Origin: Ga0077527 sp964606765
Lineage (GTDB): Bacteria > Pseudomonadota > Gammaproteobacteria > Burkholderiales > SG8-41
Assembly: GCA_964606765.1 (NCBI GenBank)
Contig: CAZSIR010000005.1
Coordinates: 1 to 48,542 of the forward strand
DNA length: 48,542 nucleotides
Reading direction: 5' to 3'
Every line of letters starts with the position of its first letter. The stretch's first letter is position 1. Position numbers and translations under genes: made by a program. The notes below the pieces were generated by a model, which was given only the letters and a program-made list of their open reading frames with translations, had not been told where the DNA came from and made no database searches. Shown piece by piece: positions 23,820 through 32,706 of the stretch.

Positions 23820-24683
23820 ATGACAACCGCCTACAACCCCGCCAACCTGTTTGCCGTCAAAGTCTGGGAAGTGGAACTGCGCAAGACCGGCAAACGCACG
23901 CTGATCGCGCGCATCTACCAGCCGCAGGGTACGGGTCCGTTTCCTGTATTGCTGGACCTGCACGGTGGCGCCTGGAGCCGCAAGGACCGTTACGCCAACG
24001 AACCGATGGCACGCGCCATCGCCGCCTCCGGCATGCTGGTGGTATCCCCAGATCTTCGCCTGTCCGACGAAGCGCCGTATCCCGCCTGCGTGCAGGACGC
24101 GAGCCACGCCCTGCGCTGGCTCAAGCACAAAGCGAAGGAACTGAACGGCGACCCGGCCAACTTCGGCCTGCTCGGCAGCTCCAGCGGCGGCCATGTCGCG
24201 CAACTCCTCGGCATGCGCCCGCGCGACGCCCGTTACAACGCAATCCCGCTGCCGGAAGCGCCCAATCTCGACGCCAGCGTCGCCTACGTCGCCACGCGTT
24301 CACCGATCAGCAATCCGGTGACCCGCCGTGCCCAGGCGGAAAAAATGAAAAACGCCGCGATGATGAAAAAATCCGACACCTTCTTCGCGCCGCCGGACAG
24401 CATCCACGAAGGCAACCCGCATGAAATCCTCGAGCGCAAGGAAAAAGTCACCCTGCCGCCGATGCTGATCATGCAGGGCGGCGAGGACGACAACGTGATT
24501 CCGGTGATCCAGGAAAAATTTGCCGCCGCCTACCGTGCCGCCGGCGGCGAATGCCAGCTCGAGATTTTCCCCGGCTGCGAACACGAATGGACGGCAACGC
24601 CCGGCCCGGATGCAGACCGTTCCCACGAGGTGGTCAAGGCTTTCATCGCGAAACAGCTGCGGGCACTGCAAAAAGCCGCGTAA
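23820..24683 (+). CDS. Alpha/beta hydrolase (esterase/carboxylesterase-like)
   Basis: 287 residues of the alpha/beta hydrolase fold. Oxyanion motif LLDLHGGAWS; nucleophile Ser in LLGSSSGGHVAQ; acid Asp in MQGGEDDNVIPV; His in FPGCEHEWTA. Resembles the bacterial hormone-sensitive-lipase/BD-FAE group, which acts on small esters. No signal peptide, so cytoplasmic. GGAGGAAAT precedes the ATG. It stands alone and ends at a clear terminator 20 nt downstream. Confidence 0.9.
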   Translation: MTTAYNPANLFAVKVWEVELRKTGKRTLIARIYQPQGTGPFPVLLDLHGGAWSRKDRYANEPMARAIAASGMLVVSPDLRLSDEAPYPACVQDASHALRWLKHKAKELNGDPANFGLLGSSSGGHVAQLLGMRPRDARYNAIPLPEAPNLDASVAYVATRSPISNPVTRRAQAEKMKNAAMMKKSDTFFAPPDSIHEGNPHEILERKEKVTLPPMLIMQGGEDDNVIPVIQEKFAAAYRAAGGECQLEIFPGCEHEWTATPGPDADRSHEVVKAFIAKQLRALQKAA

Positions 24684-24702
24684 CAGCCGTTTTGATGTAA
24701 AC

Positions 24703-24731
24703 AAAAAAACCCCGCCGCAGCGGGGTTTTTT
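24703..24731 (+). terminator. Intrinsic terminator after the alpha/beta hydrolase gene
   Basis: Stem ccccgc/gcgggg (24710-24715, 24720-24725) with CGCA loop, flanked by A6 and T6, so it can work on both strands. The following 177 nt up to the ThDP enzyme gene contain nothing else I can name. Confidence 0.88.
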
Positions 24732-24908
24732 ATTTTCTGCAAAAACCGCATCAATCCATGCTGATGTTGTGCAGCAAGGCTGCCGGAATGTTGCATCTTG
24801 TGGAACGCTGCAAACCTTGCATTGCGGTCGCTGCCGCAATCCGGTCCGCAGGACATCTTTTGGGCTACCATTCCCGCTCGTTTTGAATCACCACGCAAAG
24901 GAAACACC

Positions 24909-26585
24909 ATGGACTCCACCGAGCGCAAATCCGTCAAAACCATCACCGGCGCGCGCGCCCTGGTCGACGGCCTGCTGCGTGAAGGCATCGACCATGTCTT
25001 CGGCATCCCCGGCACGCAGAATCTCGCCATCCTTGACGAGCTGCGCGTCACGCCGCAGATCCGTTTCATCCTGACCCGCCACGAGCAGGGTGCGGCATTC
25101 ATGGCCTACGGCTTTGCGCGGGCGGCCAACAAGCCCTCCGTCGTCACCGTCACCGAAGGCCCGGGCGTCACCAACATGATCACCGCCACCGCGGCGGCGT
25201 TCAAAGGCAATGTGCCGGTGATCAGCATCACCGGCGTGCAGGAAAGCATCATGCGCGAGCGCGATGCGACCCAGGACATGGACCAGATTCCCTTCATGCG
25301 CCCGATCACCAAATGGGCGTACAGCATTCCGTACGTGGACAAGGTGCAGGAGGCGGTGCGCAAGGCCTTCCGCGTGGCACTGACCGAACCGCAGGGCCCG
25401 ACGCACATTGAAGCCGCCAGCGAAGTGCTGCTGCAGCAGATCGCGCCGGAAACCACGGCACCCGCCGCCTACCGCAACACCGTGCCCGCGGTCTGCGACC
25501 CGGCACAGATTGATGCCGCCTGGGCGCTGCTCAGCAAGGCGGAACGCCCGCTGTTCGTGATCGGCCGTGGCGTGATGAAGGAAAAAGCCGTGGCCGCGAT
25601 GCAGAAACTCGCCGAAGCCACCGGCATCCCGGCGGCCGCGCTGCAGTATTCACCCGACGCCTTCCCCTCGGCGCATCCGCTGGCTCTGGGCCCGCTGGGC
25701 CGCAACGGTTTTGCCAGCGCCAACCGTGCCGCACCGCAGGCCGACGTGATCATCGCGGTCGGCGCGCACTTCGACGTGTTCTCGACCCTCTACAAATACG
25801 GCATCTTCAGCGAGACCGCGAAAATCATCCACCAGTCCTCCGCCCCGGGACAGATCGGCATCGTGTTCCCGGTCGCGCTGGGCGTCGCCGGCTCCACCAC
25901 CAGCTTCATCAACGGCCTCATCGAACGCGCCGCCAAAAGCAAGGCCCGCACGCCGTGGTTTGATGTCGCCAAGGCCCGCGCCGACGGTGAAGCCGAGTTG
26001 CAGAAAACCCTGAAGCCGGACGCCGAACCGATACAGCCCCAGTTTGTGGCGCACATGATCCGCAAGGTGCTGCCGAAGAACGGCATCCTCGTCGTTGACG
26101 CCGGCAACGGCGGCAAACACGTGCGCAGCTATTTCAAGAGTTACGAGCCTGACAGCTTCATGTGCATCGATGACTGGGCCTCCGTCGGCGGCTCGCTGCC
26201 GATCGCCATCGGCGCCAAACTCGCCCAGCCCAAACGGCCGGTACTCTGTGCCTCCGGGGACATGGGCGCGATGTGCAACATCGGCGAACTCGAAACCGCC
26301 GTGCGTGAAAACATCCCCGTGGTCTATGTCGTGTTCAACGACCAGGGTCTCGGCAACGAGCGTGCCTTCCAGAACGAGCACTTCGGCGGCCGCTATTTCG
26401 CCGTCGACTACAAAAATCCGGATTTCGGTGCACTGGCCAAAGTCTTCGGCGCCCACGGCGAGCACGTGACGCGCCCGCAGGATCTTGAAGCCGCCATCCA
26501 GCGCGCCTTCGACAGCGGCAAACCGGCCATCGTCGACGTGATGATCGACCAGAACATGCTGGCGCCGGTGGTGCACAAGGCCTAG
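24909..26585 (+). CDS. Thiamine diphosphate-dependent enzyme (acetolactate synthase-like)
   Basis: 558 residues with the three-domain layout of ThDP decarboxylases/synthases. The N-terminal PYR domain has FGIPGTQNLAILDEL, the catalytic-type Glu in VTVTEGPGVTNM and HEQGAAFMAYGFARA; a central domain and the C-terminal PP domain follow. The metal/ThDP motif is SGDMGAMCNIGELE ... NDQGLG, close to the usual GDG-x(20-26)-NN but with GDM and ND. It could be a carboligase or an oxoacid decarboxylase such as an oxalyl- or sulfoacetaldehyde-type enzyme; I cannot choose. AAAGGAAA precedes the ATG. Bug protein 4 lies 146 nt downstream on the same strand. Confidence 0.88.
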   Translation: MDSTERKSVKTITGARALVDGLLREGIDHVFGIPGTQNLAILDELRVTPQIRFILTRHEQGAAFMAYGFARAANKPSVVTVTEGPGVTNMITATAAAFKGNVPVISITGVQESIMRERDATQDMDQIPFMRPITKWAYSIPYVDKVQEAVRKAFRVALTEPQGPTHIEAASEVLLQQIAPETTAPAAYRNTVPAVCDPAQIDAAWALLSKAERPLFVIGRGVMKEKAVAAMQKLAEATGIPAAALQYSPDAFPSAHPLALGPLGRNGFASANRAAPQADVIIAVGAHFDVFSTLYKYGIFSETAKIIHQSSAPGQIGIVFPVALGVAGSTTSFINGLIERAAKSKARTPWFDVAKARADGEAELQKTLKPDAEPIQPQFVAHMIRKVLPKNGILVVDAGNGGKHVRSYFKSYEPDSFMCIDDWASVGGSLPIAIGAKLAQPKRPVLCASGDMGAMCNIGELETAVRENIPVVYVVFNDQGLGNERAFQNEHFGGRYFAVDYKNPDFGALAKVFGAHGEHVTRPQDLEAAIQRAFDSGKPAIVDVMIDQNMLAPVVHKA

Positions 26586-26731
26586 CGTCGCGGGTTGAAG
26601 CGGAAGATACTCCTGCGATAAACGGACAACGGGCACAACACCACAGGCGACGCCAGGATCGCCAGCCCGCGCAAGGCGCTGCAACCGGCACCACTCCCGG
26701 TGCCGGAGTTGACGGATGACATGGAGGAGCC

Positions 26732-27721
26732 ATGAATCTGAACACAGTCGTTTGCTGCCGTACGCTGCTGCTGATCTGCCTGTTCGCGCCAATGGCGACC
26801 GGCGCATGGGCGGCCGAGGCCCCCTACCCCAACCGCTCAATCCGCCTGGTCGTGCCCTTCCCTCCGGGCGCCAGTCCCAACGACATCACCGGCCGCCTGA
26901 TCGGCCGCTACATCACCGACTACACCGGACAGCAGGTCATTGTTGACAACCGCGCCGGTGCCGGCGGCACCATCGGCGCCGACGTCGTCGCGAAGGCCAA
27001 TCCGGACGGCTACACCATGCTGGTCACCAGCACCACGCTGACCATTTCACCGAATGTCTACCGCAGGCTGCCCTACGACGTCGACCGGGACCTGACTCCG
27101 GTCACGATGATTGCCGCCGCACCCATGATTGTTTTCGTCAATCCGTCGGTACCCGCCGGCACGCTGCAGGAACTGATCGCCTACATCAAGGCGCGCCCGG
27201 GTCAGTTCAATTTCAGCTCCGGCGGCACCGGCACCGTGCCGCATTTCGCCGGGGAGCTGCTGAATTTCATGGCAAAAATGCGCATGACCCATGTGCCGTA
27301 CAAGGGCGGCGCGCCGGCTGCGGCGGCCATGATCAGCGGCGAAGTGTCGATGTTCATCGACACGCCCACCGCGATGATGCAGTTCGTCAAGCAGGGAAAA
27401 ATCAAGGCGCTGGGTGTGGCCGCGAACGAACGCTTCGCGCTGCTGCCCGAAGTGCCGACGATGGCGGAAGCCGGGTTGCCCGGCTACGAAATCCGCGTCT
27501 GGTACGGCTTTTTTGTGCCGGCCGGAACGCCACGGCCCGCCATCGAACGGCTGAGCAGGGAAACCGTCCGCGCACTCGGTGAAAAGGACGTGAAATCACG
27601 GCTGGCCGCCATCGGCACCCAGCCGATCGGCATGGGGCCGGATGAATTCAGGACCATGGTCCGCGCCGAATTGCAGAAATGGGCCAGGGTGGCGCGGGAA
27701 AGCAATATCAAGCCGGAATAA
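26732..27721 (+). CDS. Bug/TctC-type substrate-binding protein 4
   Basis: 329 residues; signal peptide about 1-28 (ending GAWAAE). The ligand loop is longer than usual: VPFPPGASPNDITGR, with an extra Ser-Pro compared with the other copies. Then IVDNRAGAGGTIGADVV, NPDGYTML and MTHVPYKGG. GGAGG lies before the ATG. Placed after the ThDP enzyme on the same strand, so uptake of that enzyme's substrate is a fair guess only. Confidence 0.92.
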   Translation: MNLNTVVCCRTLLLICLFAPMATGAWAAEAPYPNRSIRLVVPFPPGASPNDITGRLIGRYITDYTGQQVIVDNRAGAGGTIGADVVAKANPDGYTMLVTSTTLTISPNVYRRLPYDVDRDLTPVTMIAAAPMIVFVNPSVPAGTLQELIAYIKARPGQFNFSSGGTGTVPHFAGELLNFMAKMRMTHVPYKGGAPAAAAMISGEVSMFIDTPTAMMQFVKQGKIKALGVAANERFALLPEVPTMAEAGLPGYEIRVWYGFFVPAGTPRPAIERLSRETVRALGEKDVKSRLAAIGTQPIGMGPDEFRTMVRAELQKWARVARESNIKPE

Positions 27722-27729
27722 GGCTCCGT

Positions 27730-28680
27730 TCAGCCCGCAGGAAAAGCCTTTTCGTACAGCGTCAGATCGACATAAGGCGCCGGATCGGTCAGGGTTTTCT
27801 GCGGCAGCCCGAAGCGCGTGCGCAGAGCCAGCACCGTGCGTATGCCTTCGAGGTCCAGCGCCAGATCGCGCCAGAATCCGTTTTGTTCATCCAGCAGGAT
27901 GTCCAGTGACAGCCGCGCAAGTTCCGGCGTCACCGAGGCATCGTTGGCCATCAGCAGACCGGCAGCCGCCGTACGGTTGGTGCGGTCATACAGCCAGTTC
28001 ATCGCATCACGATAGCCGCGCATGAAGCCGATCACCGCCGTTTCATTGTTTTTGATCCATCTGCGCTGCGCGAAACCGGTGCGCCCCTGATAACGGCCCA
28101 GCAGTTCGCGCGCGCTGCCCAGCCGGGTAAATCCGCGGTCGGCCGCAATCCGGTCAAGCGGTGTGGCGAGCAATCCCGCCGCATAGTTTCCGTCCAGCAT
28201 CGCCTGCATGCGCATCGGCCCGCCGCCGGTGCGCTCGTAGGTGACATCGGCATCGCTCATGCCCGCGCGCGCGATCATCTCGCGCAGGATGAAGGCATAA
28301 CCTGTCGTCAGCGCATCGACGGCAATTTTCTTGCCACGCAGGTCGGCCACGGACCGGATGCCGGGGGCCGCCATCAGGCTCTGGAAGCTGTCATCAACCC
28401 CCATGAAAGCCGCCAGATCGCAGCGGCCATCGTATTCGGCCTCACCCTGGCCCTCCTGGTAGGCGACCAGGTTGTCCATCGCGGTCACCGTCAGGTCGAA
28501 TTTTCCCTCGATCAGGTTTTTCATCAGGAACACCGAATTCGGTGTGTGCGTGATGTTCACGGTGATGCCGTGGCTGGCAAAAAATCCCTCGCGCTGCGCA
28601 ACCCAGGCCGGCAGTGAATAACCGCCGCCAAAGGTAATCATGCTGACGGTCTGCAATGACCGCCCCTTGCTGGATGACAT
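27730..28680 (-). CDS. NMT1/THI5-like substrate-binding-type protein without signal peptide
   Basis: 316 residues of the ABC-type nitrate/sulfonate/pyrimidine-precursor binding fold: FGGGYSLPAWVAQREGFFASHGITVNIT, the loop EGKFDLTVTAMDNLVAYQEGQG, and ADLRGKKIAVDALTTGYAFIL. The ATG gives MSSSKGRSLQTVSMIT, with no signal peptide, and the Bug gene upstream ends only 34 nt earlier, leaving no room for one. So either it acts in the cytoplasm, for example as a ligand sensor or enzyme like THI5, or it is exported in another way. No ABC membrane or ATPase genes are near. Confidence 0.82.
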   Translation of the reverse strand: MSSSKGRSLQTVSMITFGGGYSLPAWVAQREGFFASHGITVNITHTPNSVFLMKNLIEGKFDLTVTAMDNLVAYQEGQGEAEYDGRCDLAAFMGVDDSFQSLMAAPGIRSVADLRGKKIAVDALTTGYAFILREMIARAGMSDADVTYERTGGGPMRMQAMLDGNYAAGLLATPLDRIAADRGFTRLGSARELLGRYQGRTGFAQRRWIKNNETAVIGFMRGYRDAMNWLYDRTNRTAAAGLLMANDASVTPELARLSLDILLDEQNGFWRDLALDLEGIRTVLALRTRFGLPQKTLTDPAPYVDLTLYEKAFPAG

Positions 28681-28714
28681 CGTGGAATCCGGTGAAATAC
28701 TGGGGTGAAAAACC

Positions 28715-29704
28715 CTACTTTGGCGACAGGCCTGCCGCCTTGACCACCTTGGCCCATTTCGCCATGTCGGTGCGCAGCACCGCGGCGAACTCCTCCGGCG
28801 TGTTGCCCACGGGATCGGCGCCGTGATTGGCGTAGAGCTCCTTCACCTTGGCGTCCTGCAGCGCCAGCACCACGCCCTTGTGCAGCTTTGCAATGATGTC
28901 CTTCGACGTCCCGGCCGGCGCCATCAGGCCATACCACTGCACTGCCTCATAACCGGCGATGCCCTGCTCGGCAATGGTCGGCACATCGGGCGCGGACGGC
29001 GAGCGCCTGGCGCTGGTGACGCCGTATGCGCGCAGGCGGCCGGCCTTCACCTGCTGCGTGCCGGTAATCATGTTGGTGATCATCAGCGGCACAAATCCGG
29101 CGGCAAGGTCGGCGATGGCCTGCCCCGAGCCCTTGTAGGGCACATGCACCATTTTCAGTCCGGTCATGCCGAGGAACATTTCCATGCACAGATGCAGATT
29201 GCTGCCGGTGCCCGCCGAGGCAAACTCGAGTTGTCCCGGCCGCGCCTTGGCAAAAACGATCAGGTCTTTCACGGTTTTGGGCTGCAGCGAAGGATGTCCC
29301 ACCAGGATGTTGGGCAGGATGACCAGCTGGCTGATCGGCGCAAAATCCTTCAGCGTGTCGAACGCCAGGTTTTTCACCATCGAAGGCTGGATCGTGATGG
29401 TGCTGATGCCGGTCAGCAGCGTGTAGCCGTCGGGCGCCGAACGCGCCACCATTTCGCTGCCGATCATCGACGCCGCGCCGGCGCGGTTCTCGACGATGAT
29501 GCGCTGGCCGAGGAATTCCTCCAGCCTGGGCGTCATGAAGCGTGTACTGGAATCCGTGCCGCCGCCTGCGGCGGAGGGCACGATGATCTTGACCGGACGC
29601 ACCGGATAATTCTGCTGCGCCTGCACACCCCCCGCTGCCAGCAAAGCCGCGCAGAACAGCGCGCACTGCCATCCCAGAACACCACCCGCCCTTGCCTGAC
29701 GCAT
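28715..29704 (-). CDS. Bug/TctC-type substrate-binding protein 5
   Basis: 329 residues; signal peptide about 1-29 (ending GGVQAQ). Blocks: VKIIVPSAAGGGTDSSTRFM, IVENRAGAASMIGSEMV, APDGYTLLTG, MVHVPYKGSG. The loop SAAGGGTDSS differs from the PFPPGG form of most copies and may reflect another ligand. It is first in a minus-strand pair with the signal-less NMT1-like gene (34-nt gap). Confidence 0.92.
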   Translation of the reverse strand: MRQARAGGVLGWQCALFCAALLAAGGVQAQQNYPVRPVKIIVPSAAGGGTDSSTRFMTPRLEEFLGQRIIVENRAGAASMIGSEMVARSAPDGYTLLTGISTITIQPSMVKNLAFDTLKDFAPISQLVILPNILVGHPSLQPKTVKDLIVFAKARPGQLEFASAGTGSNLHLCMEMFLGMTGLKMVHVPYKGSGQAIADLAAGFVPLMITNMITGTQQVKAGRLRAYGVTSARRSPSAPDVPTIAEQGIAGYEAVQWYGLMAPAGTSKDIIAKLHKGVVLALQDAKVKELYANHGADPVGNTPEEFAAVLRTDMAKWAKVVKAAGLSPK

Positions 29705-29784
29705 GATTGATCCTCCGGATTCGCAGACACCGCAATGCCTGCATTATTGTGTTGAAGCGCGATGATTCTGCGCCGCCGCCCCTC

Positions 29785-29815
29785 AAAAAGCAAAACCCGC
29801 CGCAGCGGGTTTTGC
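29785..29815 (-). terminator. Intrinsic terminator after the dienelactone hydrolase gene
   Basis: Perfect 11-bp stem gcaaaacccgc / gcgggttttgc (29790-29800, 29805-29815), loop CGCA, followed on the minus strand by TTTTTG. Confidence 0.85.
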
Positions 29816-29835
29816 ATGCTTCAGCCGAAAACGTC

Positions 29836-30726
29836 CTAGCCGCGCAGATGCTGGTTGAAAAAATCCAGCGTGCGCTGCCACGACAGTTTCGCCGCCGCTT
29901 CGTCGTAGCGGGGCGTGGTGTCGTTGTGAAAGCCGTGGTTGACGTTGTCGTACATGTGCATCGTGTACGCCTTGTTGTTGGCCTTGAGCGCCGCCTCGTA
30001 ATCCGGCCAGCCCTTGTTGATGCGCTCATCGAGTCCGGCGTAATGGATCAGCAGCGGCGCCTTGATTTTCGCCACATCGGCCGCAGCCGGCTGGCTGCCG
30101 TAGTACGGCACTGCCGCAGCCAGGTCCGGCATCCGCACCGCCAGCGCGTTCGACACGCTGCCGCCGAAACAAAAACCGACCACGCCCATCTTGCCGGTCA
30201 CTTCGGGGCGCGATTTCAGGAACAACGCGCCGTTGTAGAGATCCTCGCTGCGCTTTTTCGCATCCTGCGCCGCAAACATCTCACGGCCCTTGTCCTCGTC
30301 CCCGGGATAACCGCCCTGCGGGAACAGCGCATCCGGTGCGAATGCGACAAAGTTGGCGGTTGCCAGCCGCCGCGCCACATCCTCAATATAGGGATTCAGG
30401 CCGCGGTTCTCGTGGATCACCAGCACCGCGGGCAGCTTGCCCGCCGCCTTCGCCGGCTGCGCCATGTAGCCGCGCATCTTTCCCGAGCCGCTGGCCGAAT
30501 CGTATTCAAGGTAAGCGGTCCTGATGCGCGGATCGTCCTTTTTTACCTGCTCCGCCCAGGCGAAGTTCGGCTGCAGGCTTTCCAGCATCGCCGCGGCGCC
30601 GAAGCCGCCCACCGCGTATTTTCCTGCGCGGTCGAGAAACTCGCGCCGGGTGATGCCGCCATGCACATAACCGTCAAACAGCTTCATCACTTCCGGCGGA
30701 AAATCGCCTGCCTGCCTGCGTTCCAT
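29836..30726 (-). CDS. Dienelactone hydrolase family protein with Tat-like signal
   Basis: 296 residues. Near the start is a twin-arginine motif TRREFLDRAGKYAVGGFGAAAML followed by an AWAEQ cleavage region, so export by Tat to the periplasm is likely. The alpha/beta hydrolase core has the dienelactone hydrolase triad: Cys in VGFCFGGSVSN, Asp in YAGLDERINKG, His in NHGFHND. ATG at 30726 is chosen because GGAGG sits just upstream. It is followed by its own terminator and preceded, 17 nt away, by the amidohydrolase gene, probably one operon. Confidence 0.9.
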   Translation of the reverse strand: MERRQAGDFPPEVMKLFDGYVHGGITRREFLDRAGKYAVGGFGAAAMLESLQPNFAWAEQVKKDDPRIRTAYLEYDSASGSGKMRGYMAQPAKAAGKLPAVLVIHENRGLNPYIEDVARRLATANFVAFAPDALFPQGGYPGDEDKGREMFAAQDAKKRSEDLYNGALFLKSRPEVTGKMGVVGFCFGGSVSNALAVRMPDLAAAVPYYGSQPAAADVAKIKAPLLIHYAGLDERINKGWPDYEAALKANNKAYTMHMYDNVNHGFHNDTTPRYDEAAAKLSWQRTLDFFNQHLRG

Positions 30727-30743
30727 GACCACCTCCAGAAAAA

Positions 30744-31814
30744 TTACAGGGGGATGCCGAGCAGTTTCGCCGCCGTTTCGCTGAGCATGGCCCGGCGTTC
30801 GGCGTCGCTAAAGCCCGGCGCATTGAGAATATGGTTCACTGAATCGCTTTGCCACGGAATCGGATGGTCGGTGCCGATCACCAGCTTGTCGACGCCGACT
30901 TCCGCCGCCAGATGGCGCAGCGCTTCATCGGTAAACACCAGCGTGTCGTAATACATTCCACGCAGGTATTCAGTCGGTTTCTTTTTCAGTTTCACCCCGG
31001 TGTCCATTTCCGGCGCCACGCGCAGCGCATTGTCCGAACGCGGCGCATAGGAAGGCAGGTAGCCGCCGCCGTGCGCCGAGCAGATCTTCAGGCCCGGGAA
31101 CCGGTCCAGCGTGCCGTCAAAAATCAGGTGCGACAGCGCAATCGTGGTGTCCAGCGGATTGCCGATGGTGTTCGACAGCCAGCCGTTGCCCTTGAAACGG
31201 GATTCGAGCTGCGGCGTGCTGCGCGGATGGATGAAAATCAGCACGCCGAGTTCCTCGGCCTTTTTCCAGAACGGATGCAGGTACGGATCGGAGAATTCCC
31301 TGCCCGGGATGCTGGTGCCGACCGCGGCACCGCGCAGGCCGAGTTTTTTCACCGCATGCTCGAGCTGCTGTGCCGCCAGCTCCGGAAACTGCAGCGCCAC
31401 GGATGCGTAGGCGACAAAGCGGTCAGGATAGGTGCCGCACCAGTCGGCGAGCTTTTCATTCTGGATGCGCACCACCTCCTCAGCCAGGTCGCGCTCGGCG
31501 TGATACCACACCGGGTTGATGCTCAGCGCCTCGATGTCGATACCCTGCTCGTCCATCTCGGCGAGGCGCCGCGAACCGACGTCGCCGATGCCGGGACCGC
31601 GCTGCTCCTCGACGGTCATGCCGAGCAATGCCAGCGCCTCTGCCACCACGCAGTGCGCATGCACATCGATGGTTTTCACGCGTTTGCCGCCGACCATCAC
31701 CTGGCGGCGGCGCCCGCCGGCCGGCTGCGCCGCAGCCGAATTCGTCATGTTGCAGCCGGTGAAAATCAGGCCGCCGTCGTGTTCACAACAATGCTCCGTG
31801 TTGCGTATGGCCAT
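30744..31814 (-). CDS. Amidohydrolase 2 family protein (ACMSD-like)
   Basis: 356 residues in the metal-dependent hydrolase superfamily related to aminocarboxymuconate semialdehyde and resorcylate decarboxylases. The metal HxH is in KTIDVHAHCV; further ligands are in LIFIHPRST, ICSAHGGGYLPSYAPR and the Asp of VIGTDHPIPW. C-C decarboxylation or hydrolysis are both possible. The ATG at 31814 has GGGGGAG upstream; the frame is open further up but without conserved sequence. First gene of the pair with the dienelactone hydrolase. Confidence 0.87.
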   Translation of the reverse strand: MAIRNTEHCCEHDGGLIFTGCNMTNSAAAQPAGGRRRQVMVGGKRVKTIDVHAHCVVAEALALLGMTVEEQRGPGIGDVGSRRLAEMDEQGIDIEALSINPVWYHAERDLAEEVVRIQNEKLADWCGTYPDRFVAYASVALQFPELAAQQLEHAVKKLGLRGAAVGTSIPGREFSDPYLHPFWKKAEELGVLIFIHPRSTPQLESRFKGNGWLSNTIGNPLDTTIALSHLIFDGTLDRFPGLKICSAHGGGYLPSYAPRSDNALRVAPEMDTGVKLKKKPTEYLRGMYYDTLVFTDEALRHLAAEVGVDKLVIGTDHPIPWQSDSVNHILNAPGFSDAERRAMLSETAAKLLGIPL

Positions 31815-31979
31815 GCACTCCCCCTTGGTGATGGTGGATCGTCGTCCACCGGAATTGTGGCTGCGGCCACGCAACCGCGGCCGGGCCGCCAGAATACCAG
31901 CGCGCCCATGTCCACACCATGAGCATTTCACAGGCAAAACCCGCCGCTGCTCTTACAATCCTCGAACGGGGGACAGGAC

Positions 31980-32657
31980 ATGGATCACGGCATCTGGGCG
32001 ATCTGGTACGACATCGCGGCCAGCGATAAAAACGCATACCTGGACTGGTTCCACACGATCCATATCCCGGAGAAGCTGTCACGCCCGGGTTACCGCTGGG
32101 CTGCGCACTATGCACTGGGACATGGCGGCCGAGGCACCGGTTATCTCGCGTTGTTCGGCGGCGAAACGACGCAGACCTTCCTCAATCCGAGCCCCGGCCA
32201 GCTGGCCACGCGGCAAAGCGCCGAAACAAAAAAATTCATCGGCATGCGCCTGCAGCCCGCCGCCTGCATCCTCGCCGAGGAAGCGCGCGTCGACGGTCCC
32301 GATGCCGGCAAACGCGGCCCCGGACTGACCACGGGCCCGGTGCTGCAGATCGGCCACTACAACGCCCCCACGCCCGCCGTCGAAGACGACCTCGGCGGCT
32401 GGTACGCGCAACAGCGTTTTCCGCTGCTGGCGAAACTGCCCGGCTGCATCGGCGCGCGCAAAATGCTCGCCACCGTCGGCGCCCGCAAGCACGCGATCAT
32501 TCACGAGTTCAGTTCGCTCGAATTGCGTGAACGGCACTTTGCCGCGCATGAGACCGAACGCGAGGACCCGAACACCTGGATGGGCCGCGTGGTGCCGCAG
32601 CTCGAACACGCGCCCTATTCCCCTGCCGTCGGCAGCCGCATCTGGCCGGCGGCATGA
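31980..32657 (+). CDS. Uncharacterised protein with two dimeric alpha/beta-barrel-like halves
   Basis: 225 residues, no signal peptide. Two similar halves: GIWAIWYDIAASDKNAYLDWFHTIHIPEKLSRPGYRWAAHY, then VLQIGHYNAPTPAVEDDLGGWYAQQRFPLLAKLPGCIGARK. Each has the W(F/Y)-x2-x-H/Q-x-P-x-K/L-x-PGxxxAR pattern seen in EthD-like and monooxygenase-type ferredoxin folds. That is pattern resemblance only; no reaction is assigned. A GGGGGACAGG site precedes the ATG. Bug protein 6 follows after 49 nt on the same strand. Confidence 0.7.
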   Translation: MDHGIWAIWYDIAASDKNAYLDWFHTIHIPEKLSRPGYRWAAHYALGHGGRGTGYLALFGGETTQTFLNPSPGQLATRQSAETKKFIGMRLQPAACILAEEARVDGPDAGKRGPGLTTGPVLQIGHYNAPTPAVEDDLGGWYAQQRFPLLAKLPGCIGARKMLATVGARKHAIIHEFSSLELRERHFAAHETEREDPNTWMGRVVPQLEHAPYSPAVGSRIWPAA

Positions 32658-32706
32658 CCACCCCCCGTCACGACAAATCCGAAAACTTGTTCACAAGGAA
32701 CCCTTG

